Source: Geomicrobium sediminis
Lineage (GTDB): Bacteria > Bacillota > Bacilli > Bacillales > Marinococcaceae
Direction: 5' to 3'
Length of the DNA stretch: 64,000 bases
Assembly: GCF_016908595.1 (NCBI RefSeq)
Contig: NZ_JAFBEC010000011.1
Span: 1 to 64,000, forward strand
Shown here: one piece after another, positions 51,388-60,186 of the stretch
Layout of the letters: each line of letters begins with the position of its first letter
Position numbering within the stretch: the first letter of the stretch is position 1
Made by a program: the position numbers and the translations under genes
Notes under the pieces: model-generated
What the model saw: the letters and a program-made list of their open reading frames with translations, nothing else
Database searches by the model: none
What the model was told of the DNA's origin: nothing

Positions 51388-52035
51388 CTATTTTTTTAAC
51401 CCTTTTGGCGTTGCTAAAATTTCAATACGCTTCAAAATGAAGTCCGCAATAATCGCTAAAATAGCTGCTGGGATCGCCCCTAGCAACGTTAATGCACTGT
51501 TTTGCATAGCAAGTCCACGCATAATAATATCTCCAAGACCACCAGCCCCAACAAACGTTGCAAGTGTCGCTACCCCGATTACGATAACCGTTGATGTTCT
51601 AATCCCGGCCATAATGACTGGCAAGGCGAGGGGAAGTTGAATTTTCGTTAAGATTTGGCCACGCGTCATCCCAAGACCACGACCCGCGTCAACCGTCGCT
51701 TTGTCCACTTCCAAAATTCCCGTATACGTATTACGTAAAATTGGAAGTAGCGCATACACCGTTAAAGCAAAGATCGCATTATTTGTCCCAATCCCGAGTA
51801 CAGGAAGCATAAACCCGAGTAACGCAAGACTCGGAATCGTTTGCGCAACCGATGCAATGCCGATAATCGGTTCAGATAAGCGCTTCATGCTCGTAAGCAA
51901 CACGCCGAGCGGCACAGCAATAAGAACAGCTAGAGACATTGATACGAATACTAAGAAAAAGTGCTCTTGCAAAGCGTCCCATACATCACCTTGGCGAACT
52001 TGGAACAGTTGCCACATGTCTGTCAGAAGTTCCAT
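51388..52035 (-). CDS. opuCB: Osmoprotectant ABC transporter permease, OpuCB/OpuCD-like
   Basis: This 215-residue BPD-type permease has about five helices and the ATPase-coupling loop (GRGLGMTRGQILTKIQLPLALP). ATG 52035 overlaps the ATPase stop (TAATG), with AGGAGGTGACGCATA before it. Only one permease gene is present; the typical opuC operon has two (CB and CD), so the channel is probably a homodimer, as in some Bus/Opu systems. Confidence 0.9.
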   Translation of the reverse strand: MELLTDMWQLFQVRQGDVWDALQEHFFLVFVSMSLAVLIAVPLGVLLTSMKRLSEPIIGIASVAQTIPSLALLGFMLPVLGIGTNNAIFALTVYALLPILRNTYTGILEVDKATVDAGRGLGMTRGQILTKIQLPLALPVIMAGIRTSTVIVIGVATLATFVGAGGLGDIIMRGLAMQNSALTLLGAIPAAILAIIADFILKRIEILATPKGLKK

Positions 52036-53171
52036 TATGCGTCACCTCCTGCACCTTGATGTTCCCATTCCGCAATACCACGGATCATACTCGTCCTCGT
52101 AATCACACCGATGAGCTCACCGCGGTCAACAACAGGTAACGTGTACACATCTTCACCGTTAAATTTAGCAGCTACTTCTGCCAACGTAACGTCAGGAGAA
52201 ACGATCTCTTTAATATCTGTCGTCATAACATCGAGTACCATCTTTGTATCATCTTCAAAGTGTTTGTCCACTTGTTCGAGGGTAATAAGCCCTTCAAGTT
52301 GACCTTCTTTGTTACGAACAAAGAGTTGATCAACATGACTTTTCTTCATATAATTAAACGCTTCAGCAAGCCCACGGTTCCCGCGAACCATCGCAACATC
52401 TTTCGTCATTAAGTTTCTTGCCACAGGTTGACCTGCGTTTTTGTTTAGTCGCTCTGCTCCAATAAAATCACGCACGAAATCATTTTTTGGATGACGCAAA
52501 ATACGATCAGGTGTATCCACCTGAACAATTTCCCCATCACGCATAATGACAATCCGGTTTGCAATCTTGATTGCCTCGTCCATGTCATGCGTTACAAACA
52601 CGATTGTCTTATTGATTTCATCTTGTAATTTCACGAGTTCGTCTTGCAATTGCTCTCGACTAATTGGATCAAGCGCACTAAACGGTTCATCCATTAGAAT
52701 AATTGGCGGATCCGCTGCTAAGCCGCGAATAACACCAATCCGTTGCTGTTGCCCACCAGAAAGCTCAGATGGGTATCGCTTTCGGAACGTTTTCGGATCT
52801 AGTCCAACGAGATTGAGTAGCTCATCGACTCGTTTTGAGTAACGTTCTTTGTCCCATTTTTTAAGTTTAGGAACAATCGTAATGTTGTCTTCAATTGTCA
52901 TATGAGGCAATAAACCAATTTGCTGAATCACATAACCACTATCTCTTCTTAACTGAACAGGGTTTTTTTTCTTAATGTTCTCACCGTTTACGAGAATTTC
53001 CCCTTCGCTCGGGTCAATTAAGCGATTAATCATTCGCATTGTAGTCGTCTTCCCGCATCCAGACGGTCCAATTAGTGCAACGAGTTCTCCTTCTTCAATA
53101 CGAAGGTTTATATTCTTTAACGCCTTAAATCCATCATCATACGTTTTTGAGACGTTTTTAAATTCGATCAT
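52035..53171 (-). CDS. opuCA: Osmoprotectant ABC transporter ATPase with CBS pair, OpuCA-like
   Basis: This 378-residue ATPase has Walker A GPSGCGKTTTMRM, signature LSGGQQQRIGVIRG, Walker B IILMDEPFSALD and two C-terminal CBS domains (about 255-375). In OpuA/OpuC these sense ionic strength or bind c-di-AMP (family knowledge), a link to the cdaA locus in this window. ATG 53171 after AAGGTGAGAAT. Confidence 0.93.
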   Translation of the reverse strand: MIEFKNVSKTYDDGFKALKNINLRIEEGELVALIGPSGCGKTTTMRMINRLIDPSEGEILVNGENIKKKNPVQLRRDSGYVIQQIGLLPHMTIEDNITIVPKLKKWDKERYSKRVDELLNLVGLDPKTFRKRYPSELSGGQQQRIGVIRGLAADPPIILMDEPFSALDPISREQLQDELVKLQDEINKTIVFVTHDMDEAIKIANRIVIMRDGEIVQVDTPDRILRHPKNDFVRDFIGAERLNKNAGQPVARNLMTKDVAMVRGNRGLAEAFNYMKKSHVDQLFVRNKEGQLEGLITLEQVDKHFEDDTKMVLDVMTTDIKEIVSPDVTLAEVAAKFNGEDVYTLPVVDRGELIGVITRTSMIRGIAEWEHQGAGGDA

Positions 53172-53502
53172 ATTCTCACCTTCAATTCATTTAAAATATG
53201 TTAAAAACATGAACATCAAGGCACTAAAACTACATTACATGATTTTCGACATAAAATAAAGATTATCCTAGATTTATTCGTAATGTTCGACAATTCTAAG
53301 CATAAACATTTACATATAACCCTTATTTAAACAATTTACAACGATATGCTTACATTTCTCTCCTATATACTACCGATCAATCTTATTAAAGAAATTGAAT
53401 TTGATATGAAAAATGTTTTCTAGAACGAAATAAAAATAAGAATCCGGACTTAAATGTTCGGATTTCTAGCAAAGCGACACCAGAAACGCACACATAAAAA
53501 TA
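53172..53502. other. Intergenic region upstream of opuCA
   Basis: About 330 bp, AT-rich, no ORF. It contains a hairpin AATCCG-N12-CGGATT (about 53440-53464). The opuC promoter on the minus strand should lie at 53190-53300, but no single -35/-10 pair stands out. Confidence 0.4.
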
Positions 53503-53525
53503 CCCCGATCCATTAAAGGACGGGG
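53503..53525 (-). terminator. Terminator of helD
   Basis: Stem CCCCGTCC...GGATCGGGG with one bulge, then TATTTTTATG on the minus strand, 15 bp after the stop codon. Confidence 0.8.
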
Positions 53526-53539
53526 CATTCTTCTATTTA

Positions 53540-55762
53540 TCAACCATCAATCCACTTGTATAAATCAGCATCAATCGACTGCAACACTTGTTGCGGTTTG
53601 CCTACAACAAACCACTCCAACTGGTGCATCGCTCTCGTACAACCTGTATAGAGCAAATGATAGTCGTTTTTCGTTTGATACGTTTCATCGTCAACTCCAT
53701 ACATAATTACCTCATCGAACTCAATCCCTTTGGCTAGATATGACGGAGCGATGAGAACTTGTTTTTTGAAACGGTCGGTCGTTTCTGTAATTAACTGCGC
53801 ATACTCATGACATGCATGCGCCAGAATATTCGCCTCGGCCATCGTTTTCGTTAGAATCGCAAGTTTGCCGTCTCCTTGCCATGCACTCGACTTTTCAAAC
53901 ATCGCCTGTTGCATCGCTTCATTAGAAGCAAAGCTACGAATGACTGGTAAGTCCCCTTCACGCTGGAATGGGATCATCTCTGGATCCTTTGGAAGCAACT
54001 CTTTCGCAAAGTTCATAATGCGAGCGGTTGAACGATAACTCTGTTTTAACGTAATTCGCTCTACATGACGATCTTCATCATCAGCCAGTGTCAAAATCGA
54101 TTGGCCTTCTGCTGTATGTTGATGAACCGCTTGCTCAACGTCCCCAAGCAATGTAAACCGCGCTCTTGGAAACAGATTCTCTAAATAGCGAATGTGCATA
54201 CTCGTATAATCCTGCGCTTCATCAATAAATAAGAAACGAATATCTGCTGTGTCCGGACGACCTTTCACTTGGTCATTCAAATAAAAGAACGGTGCAGCAT
54301 CTTCAAAACGTAAATGCTGATTTACGATTCGATTTGTGAAGTTCTCGTATAATTGTTCCACATCGACGAATTCATGCTTTTCAATTTGTGCTTTTAACGG
54401 CTTAATTGTTTGTCGAACAACATATTTACGCACGAGTCGATCTTCTTGGACATGGCTATTGTACGTTTCTTTTTCATCTTGCTTTTGCATCACTTTTCGA
54501 GAAGCTAACGCATACAGTTCACGCGGTTGGTCTTCCATCGCATCCGTTACCCAGTCTTCATGTAACTGCTTTTTCTCTAATTGTTGTAGACCTGCGACCA
54601 ACTCACCAGACATAATTTCAATACGATTATCAATACTAATCGTTTCATCAAAATCATAAAAACGTCGCGCCAGGTCTTCAGCAGATTTCCATACTTGATT
54701 ACGGTACATGATGGAATAAAACGTCATACCGTCATCCTTCAAACGATCAATATAACGATCAAGGCGAACCGGTAAATCTTGAGCGGTCAACGAGAGATCT
54801 TCTTCTAGCTGCTCACTAGCTAACTGCCGTTCAATTTGTCCGTATGGGCTTTCAAGCGTCCACCCTTCTGGCAACCGCCGAGAAATGTGATGTTGAAACG
54901 TCGTCTGCTTTAAGTTCTCTTCACCAAGTTCAGGAAGCACTCCTGAAACGTATTGATTAAACAAAGGGTTCGGTGAAAGCAACAGCATGTTTCCACTATC
55001 AAACGTATTTCGATACGTATATAGAAGATAGGCAACTCGCTGCATCGCGGCGGATGTTTTTCCACTGCCGGCAGCCCCTTGTACGATTAGCATACGTGCC
55101 CGTTCGTTTCGAATAATGGCGTTTTGTTCTTTTTGGATCGTCGTTACGATGCTTTTCATTTCGTTACTCGACGCTTGGCTTAGTAAGTGTTGAAGCAATT
55201 GATCACCGATTGTGAGCCCGGTATCAAACATCCCTGATAACTCACCTTGGCGGATAATAAACTGGCGCTTACGTTTCATCTGACCCGTTACGACTTCATC
55301 ATCCGTTTCATAACGAGCTTCTCCAGGAGCATAATCGTAATACATGCTTGAAATCGGTGCTCGCCAATCATAAACGAGGAAGTCGTCGTCATCACGATCT
55401 TGTAAAGAAGACAATCCAATATAAATCTCCTCTTCAGCACGTTCGCCGTCTTCAACGAAATTCAGCTTACCAAAGTACGGGGAGTCTTTCATGCGTTCGT
55501 ATGTCGCTAGCTGTTTAGTTAGCACTTGATGAAAACGTTCTTGCTGACTAAGAAGTTCAGCTTGCTGGCGAATACTTGCTTCGGTCTCAATCACATCGTC
55601 TGGTTCATCTAGATTAATGGTTACGTCATCCCAAAACGTACGACGAAGTTCTATGACTTCCTCTTTGGTCATTCCCGCTCCTTCAATTCGTGCGGCAACC
55701 TTTTCGTCTATGGTCTGTAACACCTCTTGCAATCGCTGTTGTTCATAGGCTTTTTCGCTCAT
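53540..55762 (-). CDS. helD: HelD, RNA polymerase recycling helicase-like ATPase
   Basis: This 740-residue protein has an N-terminal coiled coil (about 1-110), the motif FLVYDWRAPISSMYYDY, and UvrD-like motor motifs: Walker A GAAGSGKTSAAMQRVAYL, FLFIDEAQDYTS, LKQSYRST and KGIEFDEVIMY. It removes stalled RNA polymerase from DNA and aids its reuse. Full family length. ATG 55762 after GAGGGGTGTCTAG. Confidence 0.95.
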   Translation of the reverse strand: MSEKAYEQQRLQEVLQTIDEKVAARIEGAGMTKEEVIELRRTFWDDVTINLDEPDDVIETEASIRQQAELLSQQERFHQVLTKQLATYERMKDSPYFGKLNFVEDGERAEEEIYIGLSSLQDRDDDDFLVYDWRAPISSMYYDYAPGEARYETDDEVVTGQMKRKRQFIIRQGELSGMFDTGLTIGDQLLQHLLSQASSNEMKSIVTTIQKEQNAIIRNERARMLIVQGAAGSGKTSAAMQRVAYLLYTYRNTFDSGNMLLLSPNPLFNQYVSGVLPELGEENLKQTTFQHHISRRLPEGWTLESPYGQIERQLASEQLEEDLSLTAQDLPVRLDRYIDRLKDDGMTFYSIMYRNQVWKSAEDLARRFYDFDETISIDNRIEIMSGELVAGLQQLEKKQLHEDWVTDAMEDQPRELYALASRKVMQKQDEKETYNSHVQEDRLVRKYVVRQTIKPLKAQIEKHEFVDVEQLYENFTNRIVNQHLRFEDAAPFFYLNDQVKGRPDTADIRFLFIDEAQDYTSMHIRYLENLFPRARFTLLGDVEQAVHQHTAEGQSILTLADDEDRHVERITLKQSYRSTARIMNFAKELLPKDPEMIPFQREGDLPVIRSFASNEAMQQAMFEKSSAWQGDGKLAILTKTMAEANILAHACHEYAQLITETTDRFKKQVLIAPSYLAKGIEFDEVIMYGVDDETYQTKNDYHLLYTGCTRAMHQLEWFVVGKPQQVLQSIDADLYKWIDG

Positions 55763-55785
55763 CTAGACACCCCTCAAATTCATTC

Positions 55786-55815
55786 TTGACAGCTCACTTG
55801 TAAAGTTGATATAAT
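55786..55815 (+). promoter_or_regulatory. Consensus sigma-A promoter pointing away from helD
   Basis: TTGACA-N18-TATAAT, perfect -35 and -10 boxes, on the plus strand. It does not lead directly into a gene: a hairpin terminator follows about 80 bp later. Confidence 0.75.
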
Positions 55816-55821
55816 TATAGT

Positions 55822-55925
55822 AGATAAATATGATTTGTTTATCATCAACTTATGACATCACTTTTTATTGTACATATATAAGGTAGATAAGTAAAGGGCT
55901 AACCATGTGGTTAGCCCTTTTTTGT
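55822..55925 (+). ncRNA. Candidate small RNA of about 100 nt
   Basis: It starts from the consensus promoter at 55786-55815 and ends at a strong terminator (stem AAAGGGCTAACC, loop ATGT, then TTTTTT; 55893-55925). In between is a small hairpin GATAAA-N9-TTTATC and no convincing ORF (the only short frame, from ATG ~55832, has no ribosome-binding site). No known RNA family recognised. Confidence 0.45.
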
Positions 55926-56077
55926 GTCCCGAGACATGAGCCAAAATGATGCAAGAGATTGGTCGATTTACAAAAAACTTCATTGCGTTATGTTGCACCT
56001 GACACAATTTAAATAGAAGGAATGTTATATTTTATCAGATATTTTTCCGTTATACTGAAACAAAAAAGGGTGATTAC

Positions 56078-57508
56078 ATGCGTACAATTGATGTGATGTT
56101 CGTCCACGCAACGATTTTTACGATGGAAGGTGAAGGGGTTGGTTCGATTTCTGACGGTGCCATTTGTGTGCACGACAATCTTATTGTCGCTGTTGGTAAG
56201 AGTTCTGAGCTAATGAACGATTACCGTGCACATCGCACCATTGATGCAGCGGGGAAAGTCATTTTACCTGGGCTTATTGACGCACACATGCATAGTGGTT
56301 TAGGAATCTTGCGTGGTGTTGCTCAAGATACGAACGACTGGATGGAAAAAGGTCTGTGGCCTTTTATGCACGTTCTTGATGAACCCGCACGAAAAGCAGG
56401 CTCACTCGTAAATTTAATCGAAGCTGTCAAAGCTGGGACGACAACGATTTGTGATTACGACTCTGGGATGCTTTCAATCGTAGAAAACCATCGTGCACTC
56501 GGCACGAGAGCACGGGTTTGTGAAATGATTAATGAGATGCCTGAACAATACGACGATGACCGGGAAGTTGGCGCACTCTACGACTTCGACCCCGCGGTTG
56601 GAGAAGAAACTTATCAAGCGAATCGAATGCTTTTTGAGACGTATCACGAACGTGACAACGGACGAATTACGTGTGTGCTCGGTCCTCAAGGTCCAGATAT
56701 GATGTCTACGGAACTTTTATTAGATGTGAACGAATATGCGAGAAAGCACAATACACTCGTACATATGCATGTTGCACAAGGCGATCGGGAAATTACGCAA
56801 ATGATCCAGCGTTACGGAAAGCGAAGCATTGATTATTTACAAGAACTCAATCTGTTAGATAAATCATTAATGGCCGTGCACTTGACCGAGGCGACTAAAG
56901 AGGAAGTTGCGATCGTTGCAAAAAGCGGTGCATCAATGATCCTTTGCTCTGGAAGCATCGGAATCATTGATGGCATTGTTCCACCAGCAAAAGAGTTTTT
57001 AGACGTTAGTCAACGTTTTGCTTTAGGAAGCGACCAAGCACCGGGCAACAATTGCAATAACATGTTTAATGAAATGAAACTCACATCGATTCTCAACAAA
57101 TGCAAATATACCGATCCAACACTCTTCCCTGCATGGAAAATGCTACGAAGCGTTACGATCGATAGTGCCAAAGCCATTGGACTCGATCATGAAGTAGGAT
57201 CATTGTCAGCAGGCAAGAAGGCCGACTTGATCATGATTGACCTAAAAACACCGGCCTTATTCCCGACCATCGAGTCGCCCATCCGCAACATCGTACCGAA
57301 TCTCGTCTATTCAGCAAATGGTAGTGAAGTTGAGCTCGTAATGATTGATGGAAAGATCATTGTCGAAGATTCAAAGCTTCAATCCATTGACGAACAAGCA
57401 GCGATTAATGAAGGTCAACGCCATGCTGATCGCATTAGCGCAGACGTAAGTGAGCAGCCGAAACCAAACACACCCATCTTTCAAATGATGGCAAACGACC
57501 AACTTTAA
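56078..57508 (+). CDS. Amidohydrolase of the ATZ/TRZ deaminase subgroup
   Basis: This 476-residue metal-dependent hydrolase has LPGLIDAHMHSG (HxH metal site, about residue 70), HMHVAQGD (metal His), AVHLTEA and GSDQAPGNN (metal Asp), then AGKKADLIMID near the C terminus. It resembles S-adenosylhomocysteine/guanine/atrazine-type deaminases. The substrate is probably an N-heterocycle or nucleoside but is unknown. AGGGTGATTAC precedes ATG 56078. No transporter or pathway partner adjacent. Confidence 0.78.
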   Translation: MRTIDVMFVHATIFTMEGEGVGSISDGAICVHDNLIVAVGKSSELMNDYRAHRTIDAAGKVILPGLIDAHMHSGLGILRGVAQDTNDWMEKGLWPFMHVLDEPARKAGSLVNLIEAVKAGTTTICDYDSGMLSIVENHRALGTRARVCEMINEMPEQYDDDREVGALYDFDPAVGEETYQANRMLFETYHERDNGRITCVLGPQGPDMMSTELLLDVNEYARKHNTLVHMHVAQGDREITQMIQRYGKRSIDYLQELNLLDKSLMAVHLTEATKEEVAIVAKSGASMILCSGSIGIIDGIVPPAKEFLDVSQRFALGSDQAPGNNCNNMFNEMKLTSILNKCKYTDPTLFPAWKMLRSVTIDSAKAIGLDHEVGSLSAGKKADLIMIDLKTPALFPTIESPIRNIVPNLVYSANGSEVELVMIDGKIIVEDSKLQSIDEQAAINEGQRHADRISADVSEQPKPNTPIFQMMANDQL

Positions 57509-57515
57509 CTCTACC

Positions 57516-57559
57516 GGGGATAGTCCCCCATTGCTTTAAAGCGCCGGGGGACTGTCCCC
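57516..57559. repeat. Two GGGGAxxGTCCCC-type palindromes at the cyclase 3' end
   Basis: GGGGATAGTCCCC (57516-57528) and GGGGACTGTCCCC (57547-57559) flank a GCTTTAAAGC palindrome. The second encodes the last residues (GDSPPAL) of the cyclase. A relative sits upstream of glmS (18151-18186). Confidence 0.65.
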
Positions 57560-59428
57560 GTACTTCTTGCGGTAGTGCGCGAGTGCGAGTAGCGGGTAAA
57601 TGTATTCATAACTATGATAATGAAAATAAATCCGATCAGCTAAGCCCTTTCCTGCGGGGTAACTTCTTGGCCACTGACCGTCTCCCAAACGATCGAGAAC
57701 ATAATGAAGAGCATCATACATCGTTTTATTTGGTGTGTCATGCATGGCGACGAGGGCATCCAGCACCCAAGCGGTTTGTGTTAAATGGCTTGAATCAAGT
57801 GGCGTGTAACGCTTATAACGATCACTTAAACACGATTCCCCAAACCCGCCGTCTTTGTTTTGCTTTTCCTTTAACCAACCGATTGCTTTCTTTATTGTCT
57901 TATTCTCTCGCCCTACCCCGCTCGCTTGCATCCCTGTCAGAGCGGCCCACGTTCCATAAAGATAGTTCACACCCCACTGCCCTTTAAACGACCCATCCTT
58001 TTCTTGCTCACGCTCCAGCCACTTTACCGCTTTTCGAAGAATCATATCGTCGCCTTTCACGTCGGTATAATTCCCGAGTAGCTCCATCGTTCGTCCTGTC
58101 AGGTCAGGTGTGCTCGGATCAGTGAGGATCCCGCGACTTTCAGGAATGGGAAGCATGGCCAGTAGCCAACTATCGGTATTCTTCTCAAACGCTGACCAAC
58201 CGTGGTCGTGGTTTTGCATGGAAATTGTCCACCTCACGCCACGATTCCAAGATTCAAAGATGTCTTGATTCTCCTTTGCGCTCCTAGCAAGTGCGCGTAG
58301 CGCAGCTGTCGTATCATCCACATCTGGTTGAAACGTATTAACGTCTGAAAACCCCCAGCCACCAGGCAACGCCTTCTTGTTATGCATTGCCCAGTCGCCA
58401 TAACCTTCTTGCTGACGGTCAAGTAGATAGTCATTCGCCCGTTCAATCATTCTATCGTCCGTACGCACTCCCGCTTCTTGTAATGCATAACTAAGCAATG
58501 CCGTATTCCAAACCGTCGCAGTCGTGAATTGGAAATGAGGGTGACCATCAATCGTCGTCTGAAATCCGTACAACCCTTCTAACGCGTCTTCAATGAGCGG
58601 ATCGTCTTTTGGATGTCCAAGTGCCAGCAAGCCAAAAATCATAAACATCGTTGACGTAAAGTAACTAAACAATGTACCGTCTTCTTCAATCCCATTTGTC
58701 ATGTACAACTTCGCCCGACTTCGCGCAAGCAGATGCAGCTCCTGTGGCGTACGAATGAGACGTTTCACTCGTTGCACGATCGACGCATGCATTCGCTCCC
58801 ACTCGTAAGCTTCTGGCCAATCTTCCTCTCCACGAGAAGCGAATAAATCCGACAAATCAGGACTTTGAGCCGTTTTCACTTGCAACTTTTGATCCGCAGC
58901 CAATATCAACGGAACAACATGCGCCCTTCCATACACACTCATGCTGTACAAATTAATCGGGAAAAAGTCCGGAACTAAAATTAATTCAATTGGAAACGGA
59001 AAAAAAGACGGCCACTTGTATTGCCCCGTCAACGTTAAGACGATCTTCGTTAAAAACGCCGTCTTTTGGATTCCCCCACTTTTCATAATGAATTGGCGAG
59101 CCCTCTTCATCCGCTCATCATCTTCACGATAATAGCCAGAATAAAGTAATGCATAATAAGCTTCGACCGTATTCGTCACATTCCCAGTATTATCATCAGC
59201 AAAGAGCTTCCAAGCTCCGTTCGGTTCCTGCTTCTTAATTAGACGATCTGTAAGCCCTCGAATTAATGCCTCGTCTTCTCGCTCAAGCGTTCTAAGCAAA
59301 ATAATCATGTACGCATCAGTGAACGTACCTGATTCTAATGGATACCTCCAAGAGCCATCTTCCGATTGATCGGCACGTATCGCTTGAATTAACTGATCAA
59401 TTCCTTCTGAAACATTCACAATCATCAC
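57536..59428 (-). CDS. sqhC: Squalene-hopene/sporulenol-type terpene cyclase
   Basis: This 630-residue class II terpene cyclase has the catalytic DVDDTTAA motif (DxDD, about residue 370) and repeated QW motifs (QDGSFKGQWG-like, QNKDGGFGES, DGQWPRSYP). The B. subtilis enzyme SqhC makes sporulenol from tetraprenyl-beta-curcumene; squalene-hopene cyclases are the close alternative. The start is GTG/ATG near 59428, or GTG 59419 by spacing to AAAGAG. It follows vanZ by 50 nt. The C-terminal GDSPPAL is encoded by a repeat palindrome and looks like a recent extension. Confidence 0.9.
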   Translation of the reverse strand: MMIVNVSEGIDQLIQAIRADQSEDGSWRYPLESGTFTDAYMIILLRTLEREDEALIRGLTDRLIKKQEPNGAWKLFADDNTGNVTNTVEAYYALLYSGYYREDDERMKRARQFIMKSGGIQKTAFLTKIVLTLTGQYKWPSFFPFPIELILVPDFFPINLYSMSVYGRAHVVPLILAADQKLQVKTAQSPDLSDLFASRGEEDWPEAYEWERMHASIVQRVKRLIRTPQELHLLARSRAKLYMTNGIEEDGTLFSYFTSTMFMIFGLLALGHPKDDPLIEDALEGLYGFQTTIDGHPHFQFTTATVWNTALLSYALQEAGVRTDDRMIERANDYLLDRQQEGYGDWAMHNKKALPGGWGFSDVNTFQPDVDDTTAALRALARSAKENQDIFESWNRGVRWTISMQNHDHGWSAFEKNTDSWLLAMLPIPESRGILTDPSTPDLTGRTMELLGNYTDVKGDDMILRKAVKWLEREQEKDGSFKGQWGVNYLYGTWAALTGMQASGVGRENKTIKKAIGWLKEKQNKDGGFGESCLSDRYKRYTPLDSSHLTQTAWVLDALVAMHDTPNKTMYDALHYVLDRLGDGQWPRSYPAGKGLADRIYFHYHSYEYIYPLLALAHYRKKYGDSPPAL

Positions 59429-59478
59429 TCTTTCAGAACAAATTTTCTTCCAGTTTATTCAAGGATAGGCTGACCCAT

Positions 59479-59958
59479 TCATTCCTTGCGTTTATAAAAC
59501 CATAAAGCAAAAACAATTCCTAACATTGCTCCAAAACTATCCAACACGACATCTTGCCACATCCCACTTCGATCTGGATGAAAAAACTGCCTCACTTCAT
59601 CAATAACCGCAAAACCGACAACGAACAAAAAACTAAAAAGACTTGACCGAAACACATTTACGTTAAATCCATACAACAATCGAAATAGTAAAAAAGCGAG
59701 CAATCCAAATACGAAGACGTGCATTCCCTTTCTAATAAAGAACTCAATAAACGTGACGAGGCCGAGGTTGTCTACACTAATTAAGCGACCTCCATATGTA
59801 AATGCAACCGGCGAGAACAACGTCTCCAAAAATTCACTTCCTGGGAATTGCGAAAGTACCGATCGGATATCTTGTTGCTCGTACGACATCGTCGAACTCA
59901 CAAAAATCAAAATGATTACACCAACTAAAGGCGCAACTAAACGAAATGTTCTAGACAT
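59479..59958 (-). CDS. VanZ-family membrane protein
   Basis: This 159-residue protein has four helices and the VanZ core: FIRKGMHVFVFGLLAFLL, then DEVRQFFHPDRSGMWQDVVLDSFGA, given in part. VanZ-like proteins occur in many Bacilli outside van clusters, with poorly known function (low-level teicoplanin resistance in the original VanZ). Its ATG overlaps the stop of the 50-residue gene by 8 nt. Confidence 0.88.
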   Translation of the reverse strand: MSRTFRLVAPLVGVIILIFVSSTMSYEQQDIRSVLSQFPGSEFLETLFSPVAFTYGGRLISVDNLGLVTFIEFFIRKGMHVFVFGLLAFLLFRLLYGFNVNVFRSSLFSFLFVVGFAVIDEVRQFFHPDRSGMWQDVVLDSFGAMLGIVFALWFYKRKE

Positions 59959-60103
59959 TTGTTCCCTTTAATTCTGGCCACGCTTTTGTTAATTGATTCT
60001 GTATGTAAACGTGAGCCTCATCAAGGCTCATCGCCGGATCCTCCTCTGAACGTTGCACGAGATGGTTCATCAAAGCAATCAACTGTTCTTTTTTATCATC
60101 CAT
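59951..60103 (-). CDS. Small acidic hypothetical protein
   Basis: This 50-residue helical protein (MDDKKEQLIALMNHLVQRS...SLDEAHVYIQNQLTKAWPEL) starts at ATG 60103, 6 nt after AAAGGAGGT. Coupled to vanZ by overlap. Family not recognised; soluble and cytoplasmic. Confidence 0.65.
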   Translation of the reverse strand: MDDKKEQLIALMNHLVQRSEEDPAMSLDEAHVYIQNQLTKAWPELKGTNV

Positions 60104-60164
60104 ACGTTGACCTCCTTTTCCTGTCACTACTTAGACGTACAGATTACCAAGAACGTTACAAAAA

Positions 60165-60186
60165 GCAGGGCGTGAATCCGCCCTGC
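60165..60186 (-). terminator. Terminator of the SDR/aldehyde dehydrogenase operon
   Basis: Stem GCAGGGCG/CGCCCTGC with a 6-nt loop, then TTTTTG on the minus strand. Confidence 0.85.

Noticed and set aside
55830-55890. Small peptide gene inside the candidate sRNA
   Set aside because: The only ATG frame is 18 codons with no Shine-Dalgarno and unlikely composition.
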